A DNA stretch of 22,610 bases. Origin: Candidatus Minthenecus merdequi. Its GTDB lineage: Bacteria; Bacteroidota; Bacteroidia; Bacteroidales; Paludibacteraceae. The notes beneath the pieces are model-generated. The model made no database searches. It saw only the letters and a program-made list of their open reading frames with translations, and was not told the DNA's origin. The DNA lies in NCBI GenBank assembly GCA_018064385.1, contig JAGHVI010000056.1:1-22610 (forward strand), given 5' to 3'. Every line of letters begins with the position of its first letter. Position 1 is the stretch's first letter. Made by a program: the position numbers and the translations under genes. Shown here in pieces: positions 10,634-19,789 of the stretch.

Positions 10634-12733
10634 TCAATAATACTTGTATCTGAAATCTTCGATTTTAGCAACTTTCTTGAGAGCCTCGACAACAAAATAG
10701 TTGAGAGAATATGCTTCGCGCGAGGTAAGCATCACCATTTCAGCTTTTTCATCGTATGGAGTTGGGTTTTCTTCACGCTCAAGAACGGTGAATATAAAGG
10801 CATTATTCAAACCTTTGATAGGAGCTGAAGTTTTTCCAACTTCTACACTGTTAACGTGTGCTGCCATCATAGGCTCCATACCCATCGAACCGGCAAAGTT
10901 TACTGCCAAACTCATACCACGAAGAGTATCTGTTCTCCAACCTTCAGTTTCAAGTTGCATAGCATTCTTGCCACTCATTTGTTTAACAAGCATTTCACCT
11001 TTCTTCTCGCGGCGAACTTCGGCAGCAAGAATGTCATAAACTTCATCCATCGAGCGGTATCCCTCGTCATAAAGTTTTTCAATAGCCACAGCGATAATCT
11101 GATTGTCTGATTCGATAACGTCGCTGACTTTGCCTTCTTCATTTTCAAAAATCCAACGTACAGCCTCACGCATCTTTGACAAACTGTTAATCTGCGATGC
11201 GTTGATATCAATGTTCTTAGCCTCCATAACAGGCATACTTGCCTTGAGAGCGTTCTTTTCGAATTTAGCAATGGTATTTGCTGTTACGACATATTGTTTA
11301 AGTTTGTTATAGATGTTTGTATGTGTCTTGGTTGAAGCAATAACCTCGTGTTCTATCATTGCAAGTTTCACCTTGCTGACAGGCTTACCAACCTCAGTCA
11401 CAAGATATAACATACAGACACCATTCTCCTCAATACGGAAAGTTTTGTTAAGTCCGGTCGAGAATACTTTCTCTGACATTTTTTTATCAAGATCCATATC
11501 GGTCACCCAACCAATTTCACCTCCATTCTTAGCGTTTGCTGCAAGAGAATTATCTATTGCAAGTTGTGCAAAATCAGCACCTGCAGCCAAAGCAGCCTCA
11601 ATGCTGTCAGCCTTTGCCTTAGTAGCCTCTTCAGTTTCTTCTTTAAGAGCGATAACGCTAAGTTTGACCGAGTCAATAGCTGTCAGGCGGTCAAGAACCT
11701 TACACATCTTGAAAGTCCTGCCGAAAAGCACTGGTCCATAGACACTGTCTGAACCACTGAATGCGAAGCCACGATACTCTTCAGGAATCTGGCTCTCGAA
11801 CATAGCTCCTTCAACAAAAGGTCTGTCCGAGTTTGCATTCACAACACTTGCAACGTCATTGCTTTTTGCCAACTCGTCACGTACATCAGTCAGGAAAGTT
11901 GCAGCCTCTTGAAAATCCTCCTGAGACGGAGCAATCTCGAATGAAATGTACTTTATGTCTGCTGCACGGCGATCGCGTTTGAACTGGTTGCGTTTCTGCT
12001 CATATCTTGCCTTGACTTCGGCATCAGTAACCTTAACCGAAGAGTCCGAGACGATATTATAACTCTTGTATGTGCAGAGAACATTAGCTGTCGATTTGCC
12101 ACTGTTGTAGGAATACTCTGCTTCTAATGGGTTAACTGCCATCACTTTTGTGAGAAGCCCAGCATATTTATCCTGAAGACGACCAGCCTTGGTTGCATGT
12201 TCCCAGTATGACCAAACATTCTTCAACTTACGCAAATCGTCTGGAGAATATTGCTGTGCTGCATCTTCGCTGTCAAGCGTAGCTATAAGTTGTTTAACCA
12301 TAAGAGGGTTGAACATACCATTTTGGTCAACGAACAATTTGGAACTGCGAATCAATGGACTGATGTGCTGACCGAAAAGCATATCGGACAATTCTTCTTT
12401 CGTCACCATCATACCGATAAGTTCACACTCGTCAGCAATAAGTTTCTCGGTCAAAGTGCTTTCCCATACCATGTTGCGAATCTGCTCGGACATTTCGTCT
12501 GTGACATTATTGCCATACTCAATCCTGACGACATCGTTGAACTGTTCGATTTTGTTCTGATAATCCAACGCTTTAACTTTGTTGCCATTGATAATTGCTA
12601 CATTAGCATTCGACTCCTGAAAGAACGATGAGCCGGAATTTATAAAATCGCTAATGATAAAAATCAGCATCGCTACACCTATAACAATGAGGAGCAGGAC
12701 ACCTTTGCTTCTGATTTTTTCTAAGACTGCCAT
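10634..12733 (-). CDS. PpiD/SurA-like membrane-anchored peptidylprolyl isomerase
   Basis: Predicted periplasmic folding factor for envelope proteins, 699 aa. A single membrane anchor lies at residues about 11-30 (GVLLLIVIGVAMLIFIISDF) with a short cytoplasmic start. A SurA/PpiD-type N-terminal helical chaperone region covers about 40-260, and a parvulin domain about 350-450 contains the GGEIGWV signature (404-410). The long C-terminal part resembles the second chaperone half of PpiD homologues in Bacteroidota. It lies 65 bases after the CorC-type gene and has its own promoter, but could also be read from the upstream envelope operon. Confidence 0.9.
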   Translation of the reverse strand: MAVLEKIRSKGVLLLIVIGVAMLIFIISDFINSGSSFFQESNANVAIINGNKVKALDYQNKIEQFNDVVRIEYGNNVTDEMSEQIRNMVWESTLTEKLIADECELIGMMVTKEELSDMLFGQHISPLIRSSKLFVDQNGMFNPLMVKQLIATLDSEDAAQQYSPDDLRKLKNVWSYWEHATKAGRLQDKYAGLLTKVMAVNPLEAEYSYNSGKSTANVLCTYKSYNIVSDSSVKVTDAEVKARYEQKRNQFKRDRRAADIKYISFEIAPSQEDFQEAATFLTDVRDELAKSNDVASVVNANSDRPFVEGAMFESQIPEEYRGFAFSGSDSVYGPVLFGRTFKMCKVLDRLTAIDSVKLSVIALKEETEEATKAKADSIEAALAAGADFAQLAIDNSLAANAKNGGEIGWVTDMDLDKKMSEKVFSTGLNKTFRIEENGVCMLYLVTEVGKPVSKVKLAMIEHEVIASTKTHTNIYNKLKQYVVTANTIAKFEKNALKASMPVMEAKNIDINASQINSLSKMREAVRWIFENEEGKVSDVIESDNQIIAVAIEKLYDEGYRSMDEVYDILAAEVRREKKGEMLVKQMSGKNAMQLETEGWRTDTLRGMSLAVNFAGSMGMEPMMAAHVNSVEVGKTSAPIKGLNNAFIFTVLEREENPTPYDEKAEMVMLTSREAYSLNYFVVEALKKVAKIEDFRYKYY

Positions 12734-12762
12734 TATAGTTTATGTTAGTATTTTTCGGGGTG

Positions 12763-12770
12763 CAAATTTA
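12763..12770 (-). promoter_or_regulatory. -7 promoter box for the PpiD-like gene
   Basis: TAAATTTG on the minus strand (12770-12763) fits TAnnTTTG. At 20 bases upstream a TTTT stands where TTTG is preferred, so the -33 box is imperfect. The leader would be about 25 bases. Confidence 0.6.
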
Positions 12771-12798
12771 CAATTTTTTTTTGATTTGAGAAAACTTT

Positions 12799-14070
12799 TT
12801 ACCCATTAATTTTCAACTGTACCAAATCTATTCGGTTGTTATGTGCTTCAACTATCTTAAACGTATAATTATCAATGGTTATCATCTCGTTTAATTTAGG
12901 AAATTTCTGATAGAAATAGAGTATAAAACCAGCAATAGTGAGGTAATTCTCGTCTTCAGGAATCTCTAAATCAAACTTTTTGTTTACTTCATCAATCTCA
13001 AGTCTTCCCGAAAGCAGGAACTCTTTGTCGCTTATTTTCTCCGCACGATACTCTTTTGTATCATGTTCATCTTCGATTTCTCCGAAAATTTCTTCCATAA
13101 TATCTTCTAGTGTAACAATGCCTGCTGTACCTCCAAATTCGTCCACTACTACAGCAATGCTTTTTTTGTTTTGCACCATAGTATCCATCAGTTTGCTGGC
13201 TGACATAGTCTCAGGCACTATTGGCATTTTGCGCAGATAGTGATGCCAGTCAAACTTATCTCCATCTTTGGCATATTGGAAAAGGTCGCTCGAATGAAAA
13301 TATCCAATGATATTGTCAATGTTGTCCTTATATATCAGAATTTTAGAATAGCCTGTCTCATTGAAGGCATTTTTCAAATCTTCTTCGGTTGACAAGTAGT
13401 CCAAAGCGGTGATTTCAGTCCTTGGCACAGCACACTCTTTCAACTTTACTTTCGAAAAATCAAGCGCATTTTGGAAAAGTTTCATATCGTTTTTCACCTC
13501 ACTGGTCTCTTCGACACTTTCAATAGTCTCCGTAACAAGGTAATCCAAATCTATTTTGTTGAGTACATTATTCTTTTTCTGAGGGTTATACTGCCCCACA
13601 ACTCTCAGTATTCCTTTCGAGAGAGAAGAAGCAAAAAAGGTTATGGGATAAAGAAGTATATATATACAGAAAATAATTGGAGAAAAAACACGTAACCAGG
13701 AATTAGCACTTGATTTGAAAATTGTCTTCGGTATGAATTCGCCAGTGAATAATACAACAATAGTTGATATTATCGTTTGTATAGTCAGAACTAATATGGG
13801 GTTTTCTGTAATATATTGTTCAATTGGCTCGTTCAAAAGTTTCGCTGTCTGTATTCCATAAACCACCAAAGCTATGTTGTTTCCTACCAGCATTGTGGTT
13901 ATATACATCTCGCTATGCCGGTAGAAGAAGTCTATGATTTTTGATGTAATGTTATTCTCTTTCTTATCCATCTCAAACCTGAGTTTGCTGGACGACACGA
14001 ATGCTATCTCCATTCCTGAGAAGAGAGCGGAGAACAATAATGAGATAACTATTATAATAACAACATTCAT
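12799..14070 (-). CDS. CNNM/CorC-type membrane protein with CBS pair (GldE-like)
   Basis: Inner-membrane protein of the DUF21-CBS-CorC_HlyC family, 423 aa from the ATG at 14070-14068; a TTG at 14085 would add five residues. The DUF21 transmembrane domain covers about 1-160 with GNN (63-65) and GEFIPK (110-115). Paired CBS domains lie at about 211-335, including DEFGGTAGIVTLED (310-323), and the CorC_HlyC domain at 342-421. Relatives are linked to magnesium/cobalt transport, and in gliding Bacteroidota one is called GldE; no gliding genes are seen here. It directly follows lptC with a 15-base gap, as the probable last gene of the coaX-to-CorC operon. Confidence 0.92.
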   Translation of the reverse strand: MNVVIIIVISLLFSALFSGMEIAFVSSSKLRFEMDKKENNITSKIIDFFYRHSEMYITTMLVGNNIALVVYGIQTAKLLNEPIEQYITENPILVLTIQTIISTIVVLFTGEFIPKTIFKSSANSWLRVFSPIIFCIYILLYPITFFASSLSKGILRVVGQYNPQKKNNVLNKIDLDYLVTETIESVEETSEVKNDMKLFQNALDFSKVKLKECAVPRTEITALDYLSTEEDLKNAFNETGYSKILIYKDNIDNIIGYFHSSDLFQYAKDGDKFDWHHYLRKMPIVPETMSASKLMDTMVQNKKSIAVVVDEFGGTAGIVTLEDIMEEIFGEIEDEHDTKEYRAEKISDKEFLLSGRLEIDEVNKKFDLEIPEDENYLTIAGFILYFYQKFPKLNEMITIDNYTFKIVEAHNNRIDLVQLKING

Positions 14071-14085
14071 AAACAGAATTGGCAA

Positions 14086-14688
14086 CTACGGAGTACTGCC
14101 AGGAGTATCAGTTGTACTTTCGGATTCTTCAACTGGGAAAATACCAGTTGGTTGAAGTATAGTGTATTGCGAGAAAGTCTGATTAGCACGAAAGCCCTTG
14201 CCCAGTATCTTTTTGTCCTTTTGGATAATGGTTATCTTCTCGTCGCTTTCAACGGTCTCATTTTTCTGATCCCAATACAATTCATCAGTATAGAAACGTT
14301 CACCATTAAGATTTTGGGCTCTTATATTTCCTTCGAGATGCCATTTCTCCATCTCGCTGAAATATACTGCCTTGTCACACTCAATTGCAGCATCAATGTT
14401 ATAGTTGATGTCAAAGCGTTCGAAACGTATGCCGTCAGGAAAGTCCCAATATGGTGTATCAGCTTTGTCGAAAACGTACCACTTCATCGCAGTGAGACGA
14501 TAACGCAATATCCCTGAGTCAGAGACAAGTGCTGTTATAGAATCCTCGTAGAGCACAGGTGCATTTTTTCTGTCTGATATGGAGGATTCGTTTTTATGTT
14601 CTTTTTCACACGAATTCAGTAACAGCAGTGCAGCGATGGACAAAAAAGCCACCGCTACACATTCTTTAATATATGAATTCTGTTTCAA
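14086..14688 (-). CDS. lptC: LPS export periplasmic protein LptC (lipoprotein form)
   Basis: LptC accepts lipopolysaccharide from the LptB2FG transporter and hands it to the LptA bridge. The 200-aa protein has a hydrophobic N-terminus ending in the lipobox LLNSC with C27, so it is predicted to be lipid-anchored, whereas the E. coli protein has a plain membrane helix. The beta-jellyroll part runs about 45-180, then a polar tail rich in Glu, Ser, Thr and Pro. The only start that keeps the signal peptide is TTG at 14688-14686, three bases after the stop of the TPR gene, with a GAGG about 10 bases upstream. Assignment rests on pattern, length and context rather than strong motifs. Confidence 0.82.
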   Translation of the reverse strand: MKQNSYIKECVAVAFLSIAALLLLNSCEKEHKNESSISDRKNAPVLYEDSITALVSDSGILRYRLTAMKWYVFDKADTPYWDFPDGIRFERFDINYNIDAAIECDKAVYFSEMEKWHLEGNIRAQNLNGERFYTDELYWDQKNETVESDEKITIIQKDKKILGKGFRANQTFSQYTILQPTGIFPVEESESTTDTPGSTP

Positions 14689-14691
14689 GAT

Positions 14692-16014
14692 TTACTTACC
14701 TCGTACAATGGTCGATTCACCCACAATACCACCTACAAAATATGACTGACCTTCGTTTATTTCGTCGTGCATAAAAATCTGTTCCTTGGTTGGAAAGTAC
14801 TGAGAATATTGTGCAATCAGACTGTTAATCTTATCAACAATTGACGCCTTGGTCTCAACCTCTCGTCCCTTGCGCAATTGGTCAACGGCTGCCCAATAGA
14901 CTGACTTTTGAAGAATTGGGTCATCGCTAACCTTTGCTGAAGCATATATTGATGCAAGCAATATATAAGGAGTGCCTTGCTTAGGATTGATTTCCAGTGA
15001 ATTCTTGCAACACTCTCTAACCTTACGGTCATTGTTCAACTTCATATATGCAGAAGCCATAATCAAATATTCATCATCTGTCTCGGACTTGTTTGTTGCC
15101 AGATTGATACTCTGTTCAAGATATTCAATACTCTTTTGGTATTCTCCCTTTGAGAAATACATTCGTCCAAGTCCTCCTGCAGCTTCGGATGAAGGGTCGA
15201 TATTGAACGAGTAGGTTGAAGCAGTGTAGTAAGCCTCAGTTTCGCGACAATCCAATGACTTAAAGAGACTCAAAAGAGAAGTGAGGTAAGCCAGATTCTC
15301 CTTATTTGCCTCAATTGCAGGAAGGAAGATTGAGTTCATCTTCTCACAATCAGCTACACCCGAAACAGCGAAAAGGTTATCTGCATAAGCCTTTATCTGC
15401 TTGCAGACAGGATATCTCTTGCTTGTTGAATCTGATAAAGTCTTATCCAGAATTGCACTGCACAACTCATAATCCGAAATGTAACTTTCTGCCATATTGT
15501 TATCAGCCTTGTACAAAGCATCAGACACCATAATGAAATTCTGTACATAAGCAGGGTCAGTACCTTCCTGAAGAAGTGTTATAGACTCGCGCATCCAACT
15601 GTGTCCAGTCTTGATGTCATTAGGACGATACTGCATATAATACGAAGCCTTCTTCAGCATTATGGATGCCTTCTTTTCATCTGTTTCGCCGAAATACTTA
15701 ATTTGCGAGTCAAAAACATCCATAAGCTTGTTGAACAGCTTTGACTGCATAGCCGTATCTTGCGTCTGCGAAATTTGCCATTCTATAATCCTTGGACCAT
15801 ATATATAAATGTTTTTCGTCAAATCAGGAAATTCCCTATAGACGGTTTCCCAAGGTTCAACGGCCGAGGCATAATCCTTAATCTTGCAAGACTCTGTAAA
15901 AAGACTTGCATTGGTACGACACTGTTCCCTCTTGGCAACAATATCATCGTTTTCCTGCGCCATTGCAGTACCAAATCCAACGATGAGAGCAAAAGTAAGA
16001 ATTAACTTTTTCAT
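14692..16014 (-). CDS. Secreted tetratricopeptide-repeat protein
   Basis: A 440-aa protein with a clean signal peptide (MKKLILTFALIVGFGTAMA, cleavage after residue 19) and therefore periplasmic or surface-facing. TPR-like helices are clearest at about 277-310 and 313-346, with further degenerate ones before and after. No catalytic motif is visible. It lies 5 bases after the outer-membrane protein gene and 3 bases before lptC, so it is probably an adaptor in outer-membrane assembly or LPS export. That role is inferred from neighbours only. Confidence 0.85.
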   Translation of the reverse strand: MKKLILTFALIVGFGTAMAQENDDIVAKREQCRTNASLFTESCKIKDYASAVEPWETVYREFPDLTKNIYIYGPRIIEWQISQTQDTAMQSKLFNKLMDVFDSQIKYFGETDEKKASIMLKKASYYMQYRPNDIKTGHSWMRESITLLQEGTDPAYVQNFIMVSDALYKADNNMAESYISDYELCSAILDKTLSDSTSKRYPVCKQIKAYADNLFAVSGVADCEKMNSIFLPAIEANKENLAYLTSLLSLFKSLDCRETEAYYTASTYSFNIDPSSEAAGGLGRMYFSKGEYQKSIEYLEQSINLATNKSETDDEYLIMASAYMKLNNDRKVRECCKNSLEINPKQGTPYILLASIYASAKVSDDPILQKSVYWAAVDQLRKGREVETKASIVDKINSLIAQYSQYFPTKEQIFMHDEINEGQSYFVGGIVGESTIVRGK

Positions 16015-16019
16015 ATTGA

Positions 16020-17282
16020 TTATCTGATTTTATTTTTAACGAACCAAGTCTCATTTAATGAAAAGCAGAGACCGAATTTTATATATTGTTCTTTTATCGT
16101 TTGAGCATTATTTACTCCTATTTTACCATATTCCATATTGAAATGCAAGACGGTTTTTGATGTTCTGAGAGGGAAACCTATACCGAATGTCACCGAAAAA
16201 TCATTAGAGGTTTTTCCCTGTATTCTGGTGTACGAGTTGCGATAGTTTGCGCCGATTCTCCACCACATTCTGTCAATGTATCTTCTGCCCAAGGGATTAT
16301 GAATATACTCGATTCCTGCTGCTACCCTCATCCTGTTTTCTAACGAGTCGCGTTTGCCGGCAAACATCGCATTGCCAAATTCCTGCATCGTAAAATCAGC
16401 GCCAACCGTCAGCCTTTTCTGGTAGTTGTATGAAAACCCTACTCCCCACATTTGAGGCATCTCGAACAGACTGCCATTGTCATCTTTTAATTCAAGGGTA
16501 TCAACAGCTATTTTTGTCAGAGTATAGTCACCTTTCAGTTTGCTTCTGAACTCATATATTGCTCCAAGTGTGATAAGGTGATCTTTCCCTATTGGTTGGT
16601 GATATTGAACTCCGAATCTGACATTGAAGTTATTGATATGCTCCTGTTCTTTGACTATCGCAGCGTATGTCAATGCATCTGACGAAGTGTACATCATCGT
16701 GCGATAGTGGTTTAGGTTTCCGAACATATAGTACCCGTTCGCACCTAATGTTATATAGTCCAATATATTGAAAGTCAGACCAAGGTAAACTTGATTTATA
16801 CCTCCCATTCCTTGAAAGGTTTGGTAGTATTGCTGCGGGTTCTCCTCGCCTGCCAACGAAATTGAATCATTGACACCGTAGTTGTAACCAACATAGGAGT
16901 AAGGCAGCAGACCTGCGCTCAGACCTAACCATTTTGTTGCAAGGAACTGGAGAGCCACATAATCCAACTTGCCTGAAAAGGTATTTTCTGTCGTTCCTTT
17001 GCTGTCAAAACTTGATAACAATCCGGACACTCCCATTTCAAAAAGGAAAGTCGTTGAATCTGTTGACGTATATGTAGCAGGATTTATAGGATTGATATGG
17101 TTTGGTGAGTAAAGCCCGTATGACAATCCGCCCATAGATTGTGTTCTTGCAAAACAACCATCTTCCAATTGCCCATAACCATATCTGGTAAATGGGGAGT
17201 TTGTTATATTCTGCCCTATGACTTGGGATGTCGCAAGCATCAACAATGTGGATAGGACGATATTTGTAAAGATTCTTTTCAT
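16020..17282 (-). CDS. Outer-membrane beta-barrel protein, uncharacterised
   Basis: A 420-aa protein starting at the ATG at 17282-17280, one base after the coaX stop; an upstream start would overlap coaX. The signal peptide covers about 1-23. After it come NSPFTRYGYGQL and RTQSMGGLSYGL, patterns typical of a Bacteroidota outer-membrane family related to FadL/PorV-type barrels (from memory). Alternating aromatic and small residues with many Gly and Tyr throughout indicate beta strands. The substrate is not known. Placement between coaX and lptC appears to be a conserved envelope arrangement in this order, but this needs a genome comparison. Confidence 0.82.
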   Translation of the reverse strand: MKRIFTNIVLSTLLMLATSQVIGQNITNSPFTRYGYGQLEDGCFARTQSMGGLSYGLYSPNHINPINPATYTSTDSTTFLFEMGVSGLLSSFDSKGTTENTFSGKLDYVALQFLATKWLGLSAGLLPYSYVGYNYGVNDSISLAGEENPQQYYQTFQGMGGINQVYLGLTFNILDYITLGANGYYMFGNLNHYRTMMYTSSDALTYAAIVKEQEHINNFNVRFGVQYHQPIGKDHLITLGAIYEFRSKLKGDYTLTKIAVDTLELKDDNGSLFEMPQMWGVGFSYNYQKRLTVGADFTMQEFGNAMFAGKRDSLENRMRVAAGIEYIHNPLGRRYIDRMWWRIGANYRNSYTRIQGKTSNDFSVTFGIGFPLRTSKTVLHFNMEYGKIGVNNAQTIKEQYIKFGLCFSLNETWFVKNKIR

Positions 17283-17283
17283 T

Positions 17284-18009
17284 CTATTTTTTAGACCGAT
17301 ACAATGCAGCATAGTTTAATCCGTCAGGTACAAGAAATGGGTTATATACGTACTGTCCATTAACGTAATTGATAATCAGTTCAGAATACCCCCCAGTCAA
17401 TATACATACTCCATTAGGGGCATCATTATAAAATCGTTTTATGTAACTGTTCACCTCGTCAACTACTCCCGTCAACGCACCACACTCCATTGCCTCCTCT
17501 GTGTTACGGCCTACTATCCGTCCATTATCTTTTGGTGCAAAGAGAGGCAGTTTTGCTGTAAATTCGTGCATTGCTTTCATTCGCATATCTACACCGGGTG
17601 CTATGTTTCCTCCGATAAAAACATTATCAAGAATGATGTCGTAGGTATTGCAAGTTCCAAGGTCAACAACCAGAAAATCGTTTTTTTTAGGATACATAGC
17701 ATAAGCACCGAACATTCCAGCTATGCGGTCAAGCCCCAACGTTTCCGGCGTCAAATACGCATTGCGGAACGGCAGAGGGGTTTCTTTTGTGAGTTTGAAC
17801 AATGGTTTGCCACTGTTTTCTACTATTTCTCCAATCAGTGAGTACCGTCCTACCGTTGATATTGCCACACTGTCAGCCTTGGCAAGCCATAACCTTGCAC
17901 TTTCTGCATCCTCGTTGTCTTTATGGACAAGTAATCTTTCTACGGCTGCATACTCCTCATACATAGCTACTTTTGTATAGCTATTGCCTATATCCAGGAC
18001 CAATTTCAT
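17284..18009 (-). CDS. coaX: Type III pantothenate kinase
   Basis: Phosphorylates pantothenate with ATP, the first step of coenzyme A synthesis; the family is insensitive to CoA feedback and needs a monovalent cation. The protein is 241 aa from the ATG at 18009-18007, which is chosen over a start 17 codons earlier because the promoter box lies in that extension and because DIGNSYTK then falls at residues 6-13 as in the family. Other motifs: GLDR at 92-95 and DLGTCNT at 116-122 (usually DxGTAxT, so one position differs), then GGNIAPGV (133-140). First gene of the envelope operon. Confidence 0.93.
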   Translation of the reverse strand: MKLVLDIGNSYTKVAMYEEYAAVERLLVHKDNEDAESARLWLAKADSVAISTVGRYSLIGEIVENSGKPLFKLTKETPLPFRNAYLTPETLGLDRIAGMFGAYAMYPKKNDFLVVDLGTCNTYDIILDNVFIGGNIAPGVDMRMKAMHEFTAKLPLFAPKDNGRIVGRNTEEAMECGALTGVVDEVNSYIKRFYNDAPNGVCILTGGYSELIINYVNGQYVYNPFLVPDGLNYAALYRSKK

Positions 18010-18030
18010 ATACGTCACACAATTCGGCTG

Positions 18031-18061
18031 CAAAGATACAAAAAAAAATCGGTATAACAAT
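18031..18061 (-). promoter_or_regulatory. coaX operon promoter
   Basis: Minus-strand -7 box TATCTTTG (18038-18031), a 19-base spacer rich in T, and ATTG (18061-18058) in place of TTTG. The leader would be about 16-18 bases. It faces the menG promoter about 70 bases away. Confidence 0.7.
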
Positions 18062-18128
18062 ATCTTTCGAGCATTATTTAATCAAAATAATAGATTGGAT
18101 TTAATATCATTTTGTATGGATTTTTTTG

Positions 18129-18136
18129 TAACTTTG
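18129..18136 (+). promoter_or_regulatory. menG -7 promoter box
   Basis: TAACTTTG fits TAnnTTTG exactly. No good TTTG box is found at the 19-21 base distance; a TTTG at 18111-18114 is only 14 bases away. Leader of about 40 bases to the menG ATG. Confidence 0.6.
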
Positions 18137-18182
18137 CAAATTGGTAGATATTTATTAGTGTATCGCCTATTTATCAGATATT

Positions 18183-18881
18183 ATGTATGATACGAAAGCC
18201 AATATAGGTGCTCTTTTCGATAGAATTGCAGGTCATTACGATGGGTTGAATCATTTGTTGTCTCTAAACATCGACAAACGATGGCGACACGAGGCTGTCA
18301 AATCATTACCCGATTGCTCGCAATTCTGTCTTGATGTTGCAACAGGCACAGGCGACCTCGCTATTGCCATCGTTCAAGCAGGGAAAGCCCAACAAGTCAT
18401 AGGAGTTGATTTGTCAGATAAAATGATAAACATTGGAGAGAAAAAAGTCCGAGATTTCAATCTTACCACCAACATCTCTTTCCAACATGCAGACTGCGCT
18501 GCCTTGCCTTTTGATGACAAAACTTTTAATGTTGTGACTTGTTCGTATGGAGTTAGAAATTTTGCCGAGTTAGATAAATCGCTTGCCGAAATGTATCGTG
18601 TTTTAGTTCCTGGCGGGGAACTGAGAATATTGGAATTTGCTTATCCAACATCACGTGTTATGCGGTCCGTTTACGATTTTTATTTCACGAAACTTCTTCC
18701 CATCGTTGGGCGAATAGTGAGTCACGACAAGTCTGCTTATGACTATCTGCCTCAGAGTGTAAAAAGTTTTATTTGGGGCGATGAGTTTTTGGAACGTCTG
18801 CACAAAGCAGGCTTTGCAAACACAAGTTTCAAGTCACAGACTTTCGGAATATCAATGTTATACAAAGCCACAAAACTATGA
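18183..18881 (+). CDS. menG: Demethylmenaquinone methyltransferase (UbiE/MenG family)
   Basis: Adds the C-2 methyl group to demethylmenaquinone using S-adenosylmethionine, the last step of menaquinone synthesis. The protein is 232 aa, normal for the family. FDRIAGHYDGLNHLLS (12-27), the AdoMet-binding DVATGTGDLA (51-60), GVRNF (123-127) and YDYLPQSV near the C-terminus are all present. Ubiquinone use is unlikely in this phylum, so the menaquinone role is preferred. It starts the plus-strand operon and overlaps the next gene by four bases (ATGA). Confidence 0.95.
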   Translation: MYDTKANIGALFDRIAGHYDGLNHLLSLNIDKRWRHEAVKSLPDCSQFCLDVATGTGDLAIAIVQAGKAQQVIGVDLSDKMINIGEKKVRDFNLTTNISFQHADCAALPFDDKTFNVVTCSYGVRNFAELDKSLAEMYRVLVPGGELRILEFAYPTSRVMRSVYDFYFTKLLPIVGRIVSHDKSAYDYLPQSVKSFIWGDEFLERLHKAGFANTSFKSQTFGISMLYKATKL

Positions 18882-19789
18882 AACGAATTTATTCATTATT
18901 GTTTCTAATCGTCCTTGCTGTTCAGTTGTATGCCATCAAGGATACGCGAGAAAGGAGTTTGACAGGGTTTGACAAACTGGATGTTCAAGATTGTTTCGAA
19001 GTCCACTATACTGAAAACAATATTTTCCGTGTATATATTGACACGCTGGATGGAGAATTGCTCGCTAAGACCAATACTGTCGTAACTGATGGAACTTTAT
19101 GTATATCATACAATGGCAACAGGATTGAAAGGATACCTGTCTATATATCAGCGCCAATGCTGTCGAAAGTTTCAGTTTCTGAAGTATCCTCTTTTATTGC
19201 CGAATCAGATATGAACCTACCATACGCTGAGTTGAGTGTCTCCGGTATAGGTTCACTGACACTCAGGTCGCTGACAACCACTCTTGCAATTGTTAACAAA
19301 AAAGGCACAGGCTCGTTTGTTATGGACGGGGCTTTGGTTTGCGACACACTTATTGGCGAAGTCGAAGGTGCTGGTTCGATGAAACTCAACTCAATAACAT
19401 CAATTATAACAAACATTTCCGTATCAGGAACTTGCAGTTGTGACATCAAAGGTATTGTCTCAACACAGAAGTTTATCAGTTCGATGAATGGAGCCGGAAA
19501 CATTAACATCACTGGTGATATTCAAGCAAAGGAGAATGTATGGTTAGAGATGTATGGTGCAGGCTCGGTCAATGTTTATGGTCACATATACGCTCGACGA
19601 CTCAACGTCAGGCTGCGTGGTTTGGGAAAAATCAATACTCAAGAGATACAGGTCGGAACAATTGACGCTGTTGTGAAGGGCTTAGGTACTATCTATCTGG
19701 CTGGCTCGGCTCTCCAAATGACAGAGGAGACAAGTAGATTTGGCACAATTAACACAGATAATCTGAAAATTATAAACTTACAGAAATAA
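18878..19789 (+). CDS. Secreted head-GIN domain (DUF2807) beta-helix protein
   Basis: A 303-aa protein with a signal peptide (cleavage near residue 19, VQLYA) and no lipobox cysteine. From about residue 120 it is built of eight units that each turn on a G-x-G-like step: GIGS 123, GTGS 143, GAGS 164, GTCS 184, GAGN 205, GAGS 227, GLGK 248 and GLGT 268, spaced 20-22 residues apart, as expected for stacked beta-helix coils of the head-GIN domain. Unit four has Cys in place of the second Gly. Members are called putative adhesins but most lack a proven function. It overlaps menG by four bases and abuts the next gene with no gap, which implies translational coupling. Confidence 0.88.
   Translation: MKRIYSLLFLIVLAVQLYAIKDTRERSLTGFDKLDVQDCFEVHYTENNIFRVYIDTLDGELLAKTNTVVTDGTLCISYNGNRIERIPVYISAPMLSKVSVSEVSSFIAESDMNLPYAELSVSGIGSLTLRSLTTTLAIVNKKGTGSFVMDGALVCDTLIGEVEGAGSMKLNSITSIITNISVSGTCSCDIKGIVSTQKFISSMNGAGNINITGDIQAKENVWLEMYGAGSVNVYGHIYARRLNVRLRGLGKINTQEIQVGTIDAVVKGLGTIYLAGSALQMTEETSRFGTINTDNLKIINLQK

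Noticed and set aside
18010..18060. Upstream start for coaX adding 17 residues
   Set aside because: The extension contains the promoter box and would place the DxGNS motif too far from the N-terminus.
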